The notes beneath the pieces are model-generated. The model was not told the DNA's origin, did not search any database, and saw nothing but the letters and a program-made list of their open reading frames with translations. A program made the position numbers and the translations under genes. A stretch of 33,025 nt of DNA from Candolleomyces eurysporus. Taxonomy: Eukaryota; Basidiomycota; Agaricomycetes; Agaricales; Psathyrellaceae. The stretch is from the NCBI GenBank assembly GCA_027579435.1, contig JANBPK010001289.1, positions 1 through 33,025 on the forward strand, in the 5' to 3' direction. Every line of letters starts with the position of its first letter. Positions within the stretch are counted from its first letter, which is position 1. Positions 1 through 10,309 of the stretch are shown here, one piece after another.

Positions 1-1023
1 GTTTGGAGGTAGGATTTTGGAAAGGGATCAGAACGGAAGCGTATTGATTCGATTCTGGCTGAGGGTACAAAGGAGAGAATGTGTCGCTGGAGTTGCTTCT
101 GTAACGGCTGGAGAGAAACCCCGGCAAAGAGAGAGGTTATAACGGATACGAAAATGAGCCTGACGACAGACATACCCGCTTCTGAGCCAGAAGAATCGGC
201 AAATTCCCCACAAAAATCGTCCTCCGGTCCCTCATCTCGGTCGTCTCATCCTCCGGGATGTACTTCTTCTTCCTGTTCTTCCCCGCCTTGCTCTGCTGGT
301 TTTTGAGGAGGCTTTCGTGTACGGGAGGGCCTCCTTCGCCTTCATCGGAGGACTCGGATTCAGAGGCTGAGGGTGCGGATTCAGCTTCCTCATCTTCATC
401 GTCCACAACGTCCTCGCTCTCTCCTTCCTCCTCTTCCTCATCATCATCTTCGTCCTCGCTCTCTTTCCCCTTCCTTTGCCGCTGCTTCTTGGCCCTCTGC
501 ACCAAATACCGATTCTCGATATCCGAGTTATCGTCTTCCTCCTCGTCCGAGTCGCTGCTCGAAGGAGATGTAAGAGCTTCTTTCTTCTGCTTCGAGCTGG
601 TCTTCGACTGCTTCTGCGAGTCCTTCGCTTTTTCCTTCCCTGCCTTGGACCCGGCATGAGACACAGACTTGGAGGAGGTAGGTTGGGTGCCTGATTTCAG
701 CCTTTTCGCAGGCGCAGTCGACGGACCCGCCTCAGAATCGGAATCAGAATCGGAAGTCGGTTTTCTCTTCAACTTCTTTTGTTTCGCGTTCGCATTTGTG
801 GAGGAGATGTCCTTTACTTTTTGTGTCGCAGTTTTAGTCGTAATTGTAGCAGTAGGTTTAGGCTAACAAGCACAGCGAGTCATTCAGCCAACCTTCCCAA
901 ACGCGNAAAAAAAGCGTAGCGCACGAAATTTTAGGAAACACATACCGCAGCCTTGAACAGATCATCCAACTCCGTATCCACTGCTTCAGTCGCTTTAGAG
1001 AGGAGGAACGAGCTTAGACTCAT
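1..1023 (-). CDS. NOP12: Nop12/RBM34-like nucleolar RNA-binding protein, N-terminal part (gene runs off left edge)
   Basis: Three exons can be spliced: 1023-946 (starts MSLSSFLLSK), 862-176 and 107-1, with introns 945-863 and 175-108, both GTATGT..AG and both phase 0. Exon 2 carries a Lys/Ser/Asp/Glu-rich disordered stretch with long acidic runs, typical of nucleolar proteins. It ends in the RNP2-like motif RTIFVGNLP that opens an RRM. Exon 3 continues the RRM with helix 1 and the motif IESIRFRS, a wording typical of the first RRM of Nop12 and RBM34, which act in 60S ribosomal subunit (pre-25S rRNA) assembly. The rest of RRM1 and RRM2 lie outside the window. One N sits in intron 1. Family assignment rests on motif and architecture only. 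Several open frames overlap on both strands because of the codon repeats and are not genes. Confidence 0.8.
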
Positions 1024-2317
1024 TTTTGAGAGTAGACTCGCTCGTGCGACGCGAGATGGATGAGAATTCGGGACGAAGAGCGGACTGGCAAACCTGATCT
1101 GAGAACATGCTCGCTAAGAAAGGGATGTCATTCGCACGCGTTCAAATTGGCAGGGATCAATGAGCCGCCAGATCCGGTATCCACCGGGGGAGCAGGCGCT
1201 TTGGCTGGAGATTCACCAGTGATCGTAGAAAAACCATGCAGGTGCTGCCTTGGATTTATGATTACACCACATAGGGTATTGCAATGGCTTGTAAATACGC
1301 CTTCCACCCAGTGGTGTGCTCCCGTCGAATCAGTGTATCACGTCTAGGCCCGTTCATCTTGGCGTTTCCATGCTCACATCTTCGAGCGCTGCATGAAAAC
1401 AGGGAACAAGAAAGGATAGTAGAAGAAAGAGCTTTATTAGAGCTTCTACTCCGAGTCCCAATGGTTTCCTTCTCCTTCAAGTTTTCTCATTGTACGAGCA
1501 TGTCTCGCTCCCGCATGGACACAACGTTCAGAGAGCCCTGCGACGCGGAGTACTCCTGAGCACTCAATCTTGGTCTTGACTGCGCTGGAGAGCTGACATT
1601 TTGCAATCCGCAGTTCTTTCGTGCTGGGTCGCCCGGCCGCTCGATTCAACTACCGGCCTGGATTTTGTCCGAGATAAAATCATCCGAGTACCAGCTGCCT
1701 TCGGTTTGTCTCCATCTCGCCTGACCCATTGCCAGTAATCACCCCAAAGGAGCGGAAATGGCATAAACACACCCGCGCTGATTCAACGAACTAGCCTTTT
1801 CCTCGCGACATTGGAAGCTCTTTCAGAGGCAGAATTCATGGACCACTTGACCTTCATGCACATCGAGCCCTTCCTTGACAGTAGCAAGACACAATGGTCC
1901 ACTACCTGAACGCAATCGCATACCGTGTCAATCCACACTTCCGGGAATCAAGAAGACTCATACGCGAGCGTCATATTCCAACACTTGGAGTCAAAGTGTG
2001 TCCACCCTATTCATCGCCATTTATTTATATTTCTTCTTGCTCCATGAGTTCCCTATTTCATATAACTCTTACGGCAAATGGTGTGAACGAGCCGTCGATG
2101 TCCATGCGCGCCATCCAGACCACAACGGAGAACTAGGGACTCATAGACTACGGGATTTTAAACAAGTCAAAGAACATCAGACACAGTTTCAGTATTCGTG
2201 GACTACATGGTTATTTAGAGGTACACACACAAATGGAAGGCTACAAGTACAAGTACAAGTAGGTAAAGTTCGAAATCAGTCTCAGAAAAAGGCATTGGAT
2301 TAAACTTGGAAAGATAC
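1024..2317. other. Intergenic region without a recognisable gene
   Basis: Holds the promoter side of the Nop12-like gene and the 3' side of the lectin-like gene. Short open frames exist on both strands, the longest being 142 codons at 1875-2303 on the plus strand. None shows a recognisable motif, a good splice-linked partner or a plausible composition. I see no RNA gene or repeat here. Confidence 0.5.
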
Positions 2318-2989
2318 TTAAGCAGGGGGGCTGAGTGCCCAAAGCTGGTTCGCGCTGCCATTTTCGGGCTTGAGAGTAATCTACGCACAAAAGAGACATA
2401 TCAGTGTTACTTGCGGAACAAAGAATTTCGGTTCCCAGCTTCTTAGAAACATACCTTAGTTTGCGGGACGTCGCTTTCCAAGGTCCAGAAGAGATTAGTA
2501 GTGCCGTCTTTGGACTTGATGCTCAATCTGCGTTTGCTTGCAATGAGTAAATTGCCACCGTCTTAACACCTAACTCTTACTTGACGATCGAGTTCGGCCG
2601 TTGATGAACAGTGTAGAGAGAGCCGTTACCCTCGGCACCTCGAATAAGGTCACCCTACTCCGGGAAAATTTGTCAAACTGATGGAAAGCTTAGCAAAATT
2701 CATAAAAACTCACGGGAGAAGGATTAGCACTCGTAACCCAGAGGTCCCGATCTTTCAGCGGGATAGAGATCAGGGCCTGCGTGTCGTTGTCAGGCTGAAA
2801 GTTGAACTAATGTATATGTGCTGCGTCAGGGGCCCAACTGGCTGAGGAGCTGCGCTGGTTCCTTACTGTTTGATTGCCACCGCCATGGCGCCTGAAGCCA
2901 ATAAGCGGCGCGTTGGGCGAGCCGCCTTCGAGATCGGCCACACGGTGGATGTATTGAAGGTTCGTGAGGACCTGCTTTCCGGCAACCAT
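2318..2989 (-). CDS. Small beta-trefoil (ricin-B/CBM13-like) lectin-type protein
   Basis: Five exons splice cleanly to 141 residues: 2989-2867, 2806-2714, 2654-2581, 2527-2455 and 2380-2318. All introns are GT..AG and 49-74 nt long. There is no signal peptide (starts MVAGKQVLTN), so a cytoplasmic or unconventionally exported protein is expected. Three Q-x-W-like signatures recur through the chain: NQTFNF (residues 39-44), NLFWTL (108-113) and NQLWAL (132-137). With the GG-SPNAPLIGF strand pattern near residues 22-32, this is what a beta-trefoil of the ricin-B/CBM13 type looks like. Fungal lectins of this fold bind galactose or GalNAc glycans and often serve in defence against grazers. The sugar-binding residues cannot be assigned from sequence alone. 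The start is the first ATG after an upstream stop and gives the family's usual N terminus. The beta-trefoil fold is fairly secure; lectin activity is inferred. Confidence 0.65.
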
Positions 2990-3108
2990 AGTGCGAGAGA
3001 TTGAGGACCGGGGAGAGGCTGATATTCGGGATGGAGAAGAAACTGGAGAGTTGGGATTCCCTGCAGGAACGTAGCAAGGTTTATATGCAAGGGCAGTAAA
3101 TGATTATG

Positions 3109-3429
3109 TCAACCGTTCCAGTTTGAGCACCCATGTATGTCGCTAGAAAAGCGTCTCATCGATGCCACGGGAATGGTCATCTGGACTAGGATGATATTCC
3201 AGACCAGTTCCAAATTGCTAGTTTGATACAGTTCGTTCTCCCACGCGAGTGTGTGACGGCCAATAGACTCGAAAATGGCTTGAGTGTCTCCTTGACCCAG
3301 TCTCCGCCGATGTTTGCCCAATGATACTGAATGAAGAACCTCTAATACACATCTTGGTGCTAGCTTTACCGGTTGAGAAGCAGGATTGCGTGCTCCCTTT
3401 TCGAAATTGGGGTCGTGACGGAAGGTCAC
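3109..3429 (-). other. Unidentified open frame, doubtful
   Basis: A 106-codon frame on the minus strand. It contains a possible short intron (donor GTAAAGC, acceptor ATTAG) that would switch the reading to a different frame with the more protein-like string HWANIGGDWVKETLKPFSSL. I do not recognise either reading. It may be a fragment of a decayed gene together with 3485-3991. Confidence 0.2.
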
Positions 3430-3484
3430 AGTTCAGCTTTCTTGGCTGACACCCCCGAATCTGTCCCCCTCTTTCACTATCATG

Positions 3485-3991
3485 AAGGCATTGAATAGAT
3501 CATTGAGGAACCTTGAGAATCGAAGTCGAAGTGCTTCATTTGAATTATTATTGGCAATGAGACTTGGCCGTCTCTGAAATGGAATGGATTAGGACGGCCG
3601 GACTGCAGAACCTGTAATATGAAATCCACGATGCATTTGCCTCGGTCCTTTCGAGCACTGAGGCACCAACCGTAAGTAACAGGTACGCAATGCATCTCGA
3701 TTTTGGCACCCTTGGTGAAATCGGTGAAGAATCGAAAGTTCGTACTGTGCTATGGGAGGCAGGGGACGCCTCTCTCATCTTCTAGATCCATCGCCTCACC
3801 TTCGTCAATCGTTTTGGGGGAAGGAAAATGATGTCCATCCATTCGCCAAACCTTCTTCACACGGGACTTCGCAAATTGGCCTTCTTTACGTTCGTCTCTC
3901 TGTTGGCATACTCACCGGCCATTAGACCCATTCCAGGGTCAGTGGACAAGCTTTTTGGGTTTCTAAGATCTTCCGGCCGCAATCTATTCAT
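3485..3991 (-). pseudogene. Possible decayed gene of unknown family
   Basis: Three consecutive minus-strand stretches read as protein in different frames: 3991-3857 (starts MNRLRPEDLR), then a stretch containing VWRMDGHHFPSPKTIDEGEA (about 3855-3755), then one containing RFFTDFTKGAKIEMHCVPV (about 3740-3485). The frame changes are not bridged by convincing introns, so this resembles a gene broken by indels. I do not recognise the family. An overlapping plus-strand frame of 56 codons ending near 3998 competes with this reading. Confidence 0.3.
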
Positions 3992-3998
3992 TCACTGA

Positions 3999-5561
3999 CG
4001 CAAGTGGAAAGCATCAAACACATGAGCTTGATGCCAACGACCTGGTGTCGACACCCTATTCAACTCTCCTGCCGAAGCCCAATGGCAATAGTGCTGCAAA
4101 TCTGCACGTAGTTTCATTAGCGTAACAGGCTACAGGTAGATAGACCCTGTAGGCAACGTTTATAATGCGCAATTCGAAACGTACAATAGCACAGTGAGAC
4201 CATGTGTGGTGCAGGTACAGTAGAGATCCGTGGAAGTGGTAAATGGGAGGTACAAAGCTGGAAGTCAGATGATTCTACTGTTTCCGTGGGCCGACGCGCC
4301 ACCATGGCCTTGCTTCCAAATCGTGCTTTCATATCGTGGCTACTGAGTAAAGCGGGGAGACGTGCACCATAGGTGAAGTGACTACGGTCTCCCAAGGCCA
4401 AAGCATATGGCTGAGGCTAATTAGGCCAATTTCAAATACCACTTTCCTGCAAACATGCGCCGAAAATGACTTTTTCCCCAATATACACGCCATAGTGGGA
4501 GGCACGTGTGGGAATGGACAGAAAATGTGGACTCAAGTGGGGCGACGTCCGTGTTCAGATTTTGTCACAGCTCATTCCAAGCTAGTGGTAGGTTTCAAGA
4601 GCCAAGCTCATGTGACAAGTAGTATCCAATTCCAGTGAACGACCCTCGATCCACAACGTGGGGGGAGGTTGGAACCCCAATTCAAAATTGCCGCCCATGT
4701 CATCAGAACCATCTCTTCAGTGCGTATTCATGGATGATGTTTGTCGGTGCTAGAAGATATGGAAGGAAGTTTTAAACAGCAGATGACCTTTCCGTTCATA
4801 TACGAAAGAAGTTCAATACATTCCAGGTAACGTGCTGTATGTAGTGAAACGTGCCCGAAACACCGATTTCTGGACGATCAAGCTGATCAGGTGGGCTTGA
4901 ACTCCCATTATAGGGTACATTCATTCCACTCATTCTTCGCCAACTCTGTTGAGGGACATGGCATAGTACAAAGCTGCCAATGGCGTTAGGGGAAGCATCC
5001 CAAGCTAGTGGTGCTATAGAGAATGAGTATTGGTCTGGTGGTCGAGCCAAGTCAGAAGCAAATGAAAAATAGTGCCAAGTCAAAGTAAATTATAGCAGTC
5101 TTTTTATAATCTGTGCAGATGTCCCATCGTTAAAGGAAAGGTGCCTCCCAAGGTGCGGCCAGGACCAAGGACGAGATAAAGATCAACTCATGGAATGCTT
5201 TTGTTCTGTGTCCTTCAGTATCATTGACTGCTTGCACGGCGGATCTCAATTCGTTGGAATAATGAGCATCGGAAACGCTTTTTCATCGTTCCCTTGGATG
5301 AGAGATGTAGGATTCTCTGCTACTCAATAAAATAAACCAGATTTAAAGGTGCTTCTAGTCCATACCAGATGACGAGCTCAATTCACACGCCGCCGATCGT
5401 GAAATGCACGTTATGAACTGATGCTCCTGATTACTTGTGACACATGTGACTGGGAACAACAGCTCTATTCTTGACAAATTCAAATTAGCGTCACAAGCGA
5501 GAGAAAGAAGAAAACTCCCGAAAGGGAAAATTTCATCAAATAAGTCGGGGAGTTCATCAGA
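3999..5561. other. Gene-poor region
   Basis: Only short open frames on either strand (up to about 95 codons), none with a motif, conserved composition or splice partners I can support. No RNA gene, tandem repeat or inverted repeat was noticed. Confidence 0.4.
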
Positions 5562-6104
5562 TCAGGTAGATAGAGAATAAAAGATCCAAGGAGAGAGAGT
5601 GACAAGAGTGTGATGAGGAATCGGTACCTTGGAAGCTAGGGGCGACGCAATTGTCGGTCCTAGTTTCCAAGGGTGGTGGCGGTCTTTGGCGCTAGCTCGG
5701 GAGCCCACCCCGAGCAGTGAGTCGGGAGATCCCACGGTCCCGCTGGGGACCTTCCAGCAGGCCAGGGAGAGATCGAGGCACCAGCATCGAGTACTCTCCA
5801 CCCTGAGGGAAAATAAAATGACAAGACTCACTAAGCCAAAGAGCGGAGCGCGCAGGCAAGGAGGGAGGGCGGGGAAAAAGAAAACACGAGATCGCACTAG
5901 GCGAGCGAGTGTATGCTGACGTTCTGGTGGGGGAACTGAAGCGAGGAGCAAGAGGATTTGCTCAGGCGCACGGGCGCTTGGGAGGAGGACGCGTACACAA
6001 GCACAAACACCCGCATCATCTGACCGCTCCCGCAGTTGTGCTAACTTGTCATACGATTCGCCGGTCTGTACACTACGCTTTACTCTAACTAATCTACGCA
6101 GCAC
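5562..6104. other. Overlapping opposite-strand open frames, probably non-coding
   Basis: A 180-codon minus-strand frame (starts MLRRLVRVKR) and a 96-codon plus-strand frame at 5629-5919 overlap completely. Both have biased, low-information composition: one Leu/Ser/Pro/Arg-rich, the other Arg/Lys-rich. The stretch is more GC-rich than its flanks. I see no domain, and the pair is more likely a by-product of composition, for example a promoter or UTR region, than a real gene. Confidence 0.2.
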
Positions 6105-6421
6105 TTATTGTCTGATCGTAGCGGCGCTGTGGCGTGCCGTCCCCGACTCCAAGGTTCTCATGGGTACACGACCGTTTTTCGTTATCATTGGTCAGATATC
6201 CTCAGGTTGTTCCCTCATCGTACTTCCAAAAATTGATACAATTTAAAATAGTAATACACTACAGTACAATCTGCAGGTCTGGTAATGATAGCGATACAAT
6301 GTCCAGGGGCGGGGTGGGTTGTCGAAGACTTGTTACGAGTCTTTACGTCAGGAAAGCTCGTTCTTTTAATCGAAACGAGCCCAAAATGCCAAGAGCGCCG
6401 AGTTCTGCACCTTCCATATTA

Positions 6422-6798
6422 CTCGTGGGTACCAAAAGTGATGGCAGTTCAGTGTATTCCAAGCCAAAACTGCAATCTTGCAAGCCTCATATCTCAACAA
6501 CCACTGCACAGAATCAGTTGAAATAATTTTCAGAAGCATTGTAGGCTACCCTCAAGTTACCAACTCAAAGATGAGAGCAAAATTTATTCTCAATGCAGAG
6601 ATAGGAATTGTTAGCCAGCACCGGTTTAACAATAATCCTGGCTTTCCTCACGAGTGCCCCATCAGATTTATGCCATTCTTGCCCAGAGTATTCAGTGAGC
6701 ACCAAGATTTTATATCTTCAGCTTATATGCTCGTAGTCTGCCTCATTGTTGAGTAGTAAATACATTATTGAGCTGCCATCACTTTTGGTACCCACGAG
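6422..6798. mobile_element. Short inverted-repeat transposable element (mariner-type MITE candidate)
   Basis: The 29 bases at 6419-6447 recur as an exact reverse complement at 6773-6801. Taking TA as the target-site duplication (6420-6421 and 6799-6800) leaves a 377-bp element with 26-bp perfect terminal repeats starting CTCGTGGGTACCAAAAGTG. It has no transposase reading frame. TA duplication with short perfect ends fits non-autonomous Tc1/mariner-type elements. It could also be a chance hairpin, but 29 exact bases make that unlikely. Confidence 0.6.
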
Positions 6799-7010
6799 TA
6801 AGTAGCAAAAATCGGCAGTTTCCATTGCCGAATGTATGTTTCTGAGATGCCGGTCTCTGGCTTCTCGGTTTTCGCCGCAACCTATCATTTTGATAGCCCA
6901 GGTCGTGTAAATGCGCAAATTCCTAGAAATTAAACGCCATAGAGGAGGGAAGCTGCACAAGCGCGAGTGCTTTGACTGCCCCAAAGTGTAAGCACCTAAA
7001 ACCCTCGTAA

Positions 7011-7035
7011 AGGCTCGTACTGCTGTGCAATGCAA
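7011..7035 (+). repeat. 25-bp direct repeat, copy 1 (partner at 8101-8125)
   Basis: The sequence beginning AGGCTCGTACTGC recurs at 8101-8125 with two mismatches. Copy 1 directly abuts the start of the LTR-like segment, so the pair may mark the edges of an older element or of its integration site. Confidence 0.4.
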
Positions 7036-7036
7036 C

Positions 7037-7400
7037 TGTTATGGAATAACCCGTGTATCGTAGTATACCCCTATCTTTTTCTTCTTTTCACTGGAACATT
7101 CTACAGACTACATAGTTACATCATGAGATATGTACTACGACATAATGACATCATGAATGCTGTCAAGGACTTATAAAGAATAGAAGTAGTCACTTCCATT
7201 CTTGCGCAGTGACTGTGGACTCCAGAGGATTACTTAACAGGACTACGAATCCACTCAGCTTAAGATAGCTTGGTCTATTAATAGTAGTTACTTGGATGTA
7301 TAAATAGTCAGGGTTGAAGACCAATAATCCTCAGCTTGTTCTCAAGAATACCACCTCTTGACTACTCGTATTATTCTTGCGTCCTCAACCTCTCCCATCA
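7037..7400 (+). mobile_element. LTR-like segment of a retrotransposon (possibly copia-type)
   Basis: Begins TGTTATGGAATAACCC (TG..) and can be closed at a CA near 7400. It contains a TATA-like box (TATAAATAG at about 7300) followed by a CA-rich leader. Just after the end is the string ATGATCAGAG, which resembles the initiator-Met tRNA primer site of copia elements (TATCAGAGC) but is imperfect. No second LTR is found in the window, so this is a 5' remnant or solo LTR. The boundaries are approximate. Confidence 0.35.
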
Positions 7401-8180
7401 TATGATCAGAGTCTTTGTGCAGACTGGGGTCGACAAAGATACTCTCATAACTATGATCCAGATCTTTCTCCAGCTAGCTCCACAAGTGAACATCCACATT
7501 GGTGCCTATATCCTCCGAACCCCAATCCAACCTGTCCTCCAACTCACCTGACAACTCGGAAGACCCAGGAGTGACCCCTGTTACACAGCAGCTCTCAACA
7601 TTGTCGATCTCGACCCAAGAAGAATGAACACTGACTGGCTTCGCACTCTCTGGGGACTCTCCAACAATGTTCCCATTCACACTGCCACTCCCATACAGGA
7701 GATTACTGTCAACCCCATTGATCCATCTCCCTCTGCTGATTCCAGCAACGCCTCGACGCCCGCTCCGACCAAGGAACGTACCTCTCTGGCAGTATCTCCT
7801 AACCTTGCCCACACTACCGCTGTTCATTCCACCCCCAGATGCCTCTGTAAATGTAAAAGGACCGGAGTCTCTGCTTCTGAATCTCAAGAGGCCTGAAGAA
7901 GCCAACTTCCCTGAAAATGGAGAAGTCTCCCCAGCTGTCTTCTACGCCTACACCATCCCTACCTTTCCCACTGTCCTCACAGTTTACAAACTGTGTGCCC
8001 ATTTCCAAGATCTCCATTGGGCGGTCTACCAAGGAACCATCTATGCACCAAACTCTGTAGTTGGTCTAACTCCTCTCATTAAACGGTCGAGTTGCATAAC
8101 AGGCTCATACTGCCGTGCAATGCAATGGCCTTCTACCAAAGTTGTTTTATGGGCCATCGCTGCATGCAGCATTATCTGAG
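7401..8180 (+). other. Degenerate open frames after the LTR-like segment (gag-like region?)
   Basis: Several overlapping Pro/Ser/Thr-rich frames, the longest being 7667-8179 (170 codons), preceded by an in-frame stop at 7625. Composition and position just 3' of an LTR suggest a leader or gag remnant. There is no zinc knuckle, protease, integrase or reverse transcriptase motif to confirm it. Confidence 0.25.
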
Positions 8181-8807
8181 GCCATCTGCAGCATGCTACG
8201 GATGGCACCTGATCCTCATCAAATCTCCAGCTAATTAGCTGGGCATAAGGTGGGGGTTCAACCAGCTAAGCAAGCTGGACTTGCTTAACAGCCACCAACG
8301 ATCAATAATTCTGGGCAGGATCCCAGTTTGGGAAAGTGTGCCTCAAATAAAATAAACAGTTGACAAGGAGGGTAGATTAGGGTAGATTACTATGTAGATA
8401 GTGAGGTGTACCATAGATAACAAGGACATGATGTACCATTGGAGGATCTTCTGGTTGACAGGCATGGGAGGGGAGGTCGGAACCATTGGGATGTTCTCCC
8501 TCCTGTCAATCATGCCTGTCCCCTGTCATCACTGCTGTCAACTGGGTGCGCTTGCTGTTTCCCATGGCCTGTTCGTTGTCTGATCAATGTGTTAGTGCTT
8601 TCCTGTGCTCTTCCCTTCTGCCGTGTGGCTTCTTTTGCTTTGGCATGGCTTGGCACCATCAATGTCCTTGCACACTGCGACAGCCCTTTGAGTTTGAGCA
8701 TACATAGCTCCCTCAGAGACAGAGAACAACTTGAAATTCTGTGGCAATGTACAATTTAGATAGAATGTAAATAGCAAAAAGGTAGCCTAGCCTTGTCCAA
8801 CTTGATT
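8181..8807. other. Non-coding stretch with small palindromes
   Basis: No gene seen. Contains a perfect 16-bp palindrome CCAGCTAATTAGCTGG at 8227-8242 and an inverted pair GACAGGCATG / CATGCCTGTC (about 8456 and 8511). It would hold the 3' end of the decayed minus-strand gene that starts to its right, whose last visible exon ends in a donor-like GTAAGTA. Confidence 0.4.
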
Positions 8808-9987
8808 CTACTTACCCTTCCTGGGACCTCTCAGGACTCCTTTATCTTTCCTCTGCTTGCATGTCTTTGTTGGAATCACCACACCATCCATCCCAAAGTT
8901 CATGAATGTGGGGGAAGGAGTCAGAATCGGGGCAGCAGCAGGGCTGCTTTTGGAAGCAACAGGGGCATTTGTTACACCATTCTCGGAGTTGACAGCAGGA
9001 ATGTTGGTGACCACAGGCAGGGGAATGTTGTTCACAATGGGAACATGGCTTGACTCACCATTGCCATCAGATGTAATCTGAGACAGGGCCACTTGAGCAG
9101 CAGCATGATGCTCAAGGTGCTGGGTCCGCCATTGCTCATACTTGTTATCATTAAGCTTGACAAGCGGGCTGTACCACTCTGCCAAGTGTTATGCAGCAGC
9201 TCGATGTCAGAGCAGGAGGTTACATATGTGGGAGGGGCAGCAAAATTTGGGGAGGGGCCACCCCTTCATGGCAACGGCATGCTTCAACGTTATGGCTTCG
9301 TCAAAATTTGTATACACCATCCTTGAGACTTGATGACCAGCAGCACTGTCTAGAAATTGATCAGAATGTTGGATTGATGTGAGAAGCACATTAGTGCTCA
9401 CTCAGCTTGTCCTTGATGATGGCAGTGGTCCTGCTTTTCAGCTGGACAAGTCTTTGAATATAGTTTTGAGAGACACCTGGATGTGTTTTGAGCAAGGAGT
9501 TTGAGTTGAGGAAGTATCACTCACCATCAATACCGCCTATGAAGAAACATTCAAGCTTCAAGACTAAGTCGGCCAGCGTGAACTTAGTAGTGTTGTGGAA
9601 GAAGCTGTCAAACAGATCCAACGTTCTGAAAACATAGGGGGCATTGAATTGTTTGATGTCCTTCCTGACAGCGACGAGCATGAACTCCATGCCTGTTTGT
9701 TGATTAACATTGATGATCTGAAACAGAGTTAGCCCTAGCCACCAAGAAATGACAGATAGTGGCACTTACCTCACGTTGTAGGTGCCCAACGATGGCTCGC
9801 GCATCATTGAAAGCTGCCACCTGGCAATTATGTTGCCCTGCCTCCTTCACTTCACATGCCACCTTCAAAGAGGTAACAATTTCCTCTGAATATTGGTCCT
9901 GCTCCTTGGTGGACATTGCCTTGCACTTGGCGCTGAGTTCTTTGCTGATGTTGGATGTTTTGATGGGTGTGGTGCCTGGTTCCCACT
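8808..9987 (-). pseudogene. Decayed multi-exon gene of a repeat-associated agaricomycete family
   Basis: Exons can be followed on the minus strand. One starts after acceptor TTCTTAG at 9987 (reading EWEPGTTPIKTSNISKEL) and ends at donor GTAAGT near 9770. Next is an exon with GMEFMLVAVRKDIKQFNAP and TLADLVLKLECFFIGGID, then one with VSQNYIQRLVQLKSRT, then one with VSRMVYTNFDEAIT and KGWPLPKFC. After the last of these the frame breaks twice: once near 9225, before DIELLHNTWQSG, and again near 9165, before LNDNKYEQWRTQHLEHHAA. A low-complexity tail follows, rich in Asn, Pro, Val and Ala and ending RKDKGVLRGPRKG at a further donor. This layout (conserved block, GWPLxxF, then an E-W-R tail) matches a gene family I recall as being widespread and repeated in mushroom genomes, of unknown function and often near transposons. 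The 5' exons are not found. Confidence 0.6.
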
Positions 9988-10028
9988 CTAAGAATCATCT
10001 TTGAGTCATTGAGAATATAGAACACAAC

Positions 10029-10309
10029 ATTTACAGCTAACATGAAAACGCTAGACCAGATATCACTTTGTTTGACTTTTGATATTTGTTTAGTTGTGGA
10101 GCAGTGATGCAACCAACCAAACAATCAATTTGGGATGTTGATGCGGAGAGGCGACCTGTGTGGTGGTTGGCATCATGCTAGTGACCTAGAGGTATGCCAG
10201 ATTTGGCATGGTGCACGGACCATGTTTGTTTGTGATGCTCCAAAAGTAAACAAATATCAAAATGCGAGCAAAGTGAAATCTGGTCTATTGCTTTTGTGTT
10301 AGCTGTAAT
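10029..10309. mobile_element. Foldback / MITE-like element with long imperfect inverted repeats
   Basis: Bases 10029-10103 and 10236-10309 are inverted copies of each other, about 75 bp with roughly 80% agreement. Shared cores include TTACAGCTAAC, TAGACCAGAT, TTTGATATTTGTTTA and TGGAGCA. The loop is about 130 bp and has no coding potential. It lies immediately 5' of the decayed gene at 8808-9987 and may have displaced its upstream exons. No clear target duplication was found. Confidence 0.5.

Noticed and set aside
258..659. Ser-rich plus-strand frame over the Nop12-like gene
   Set aside because: It is the complement of acidic Glu/Asp codon runs in exon 2 of the real gene.
1875..2303. 142-codon plus-strand frame as a gene
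   Set aside because: No ATG-supported conserved motif, mixed low-quality composition, and no splice partners.
5562..6104. 180-codon minus-strand frame as a real membrane or secreted protein
   Set aside because: Leu/Ser/Arg composition without a coherent domain, and an equally open antisense frame; kept only as a low-confidence note.
8456..8520. Inverted pair GACAGGCATG / CATGCCTGTC as a transposon end
   Set aside because: Only 10 bp, spacing about 45 bp, no target duplication; not distinguishable from chance.
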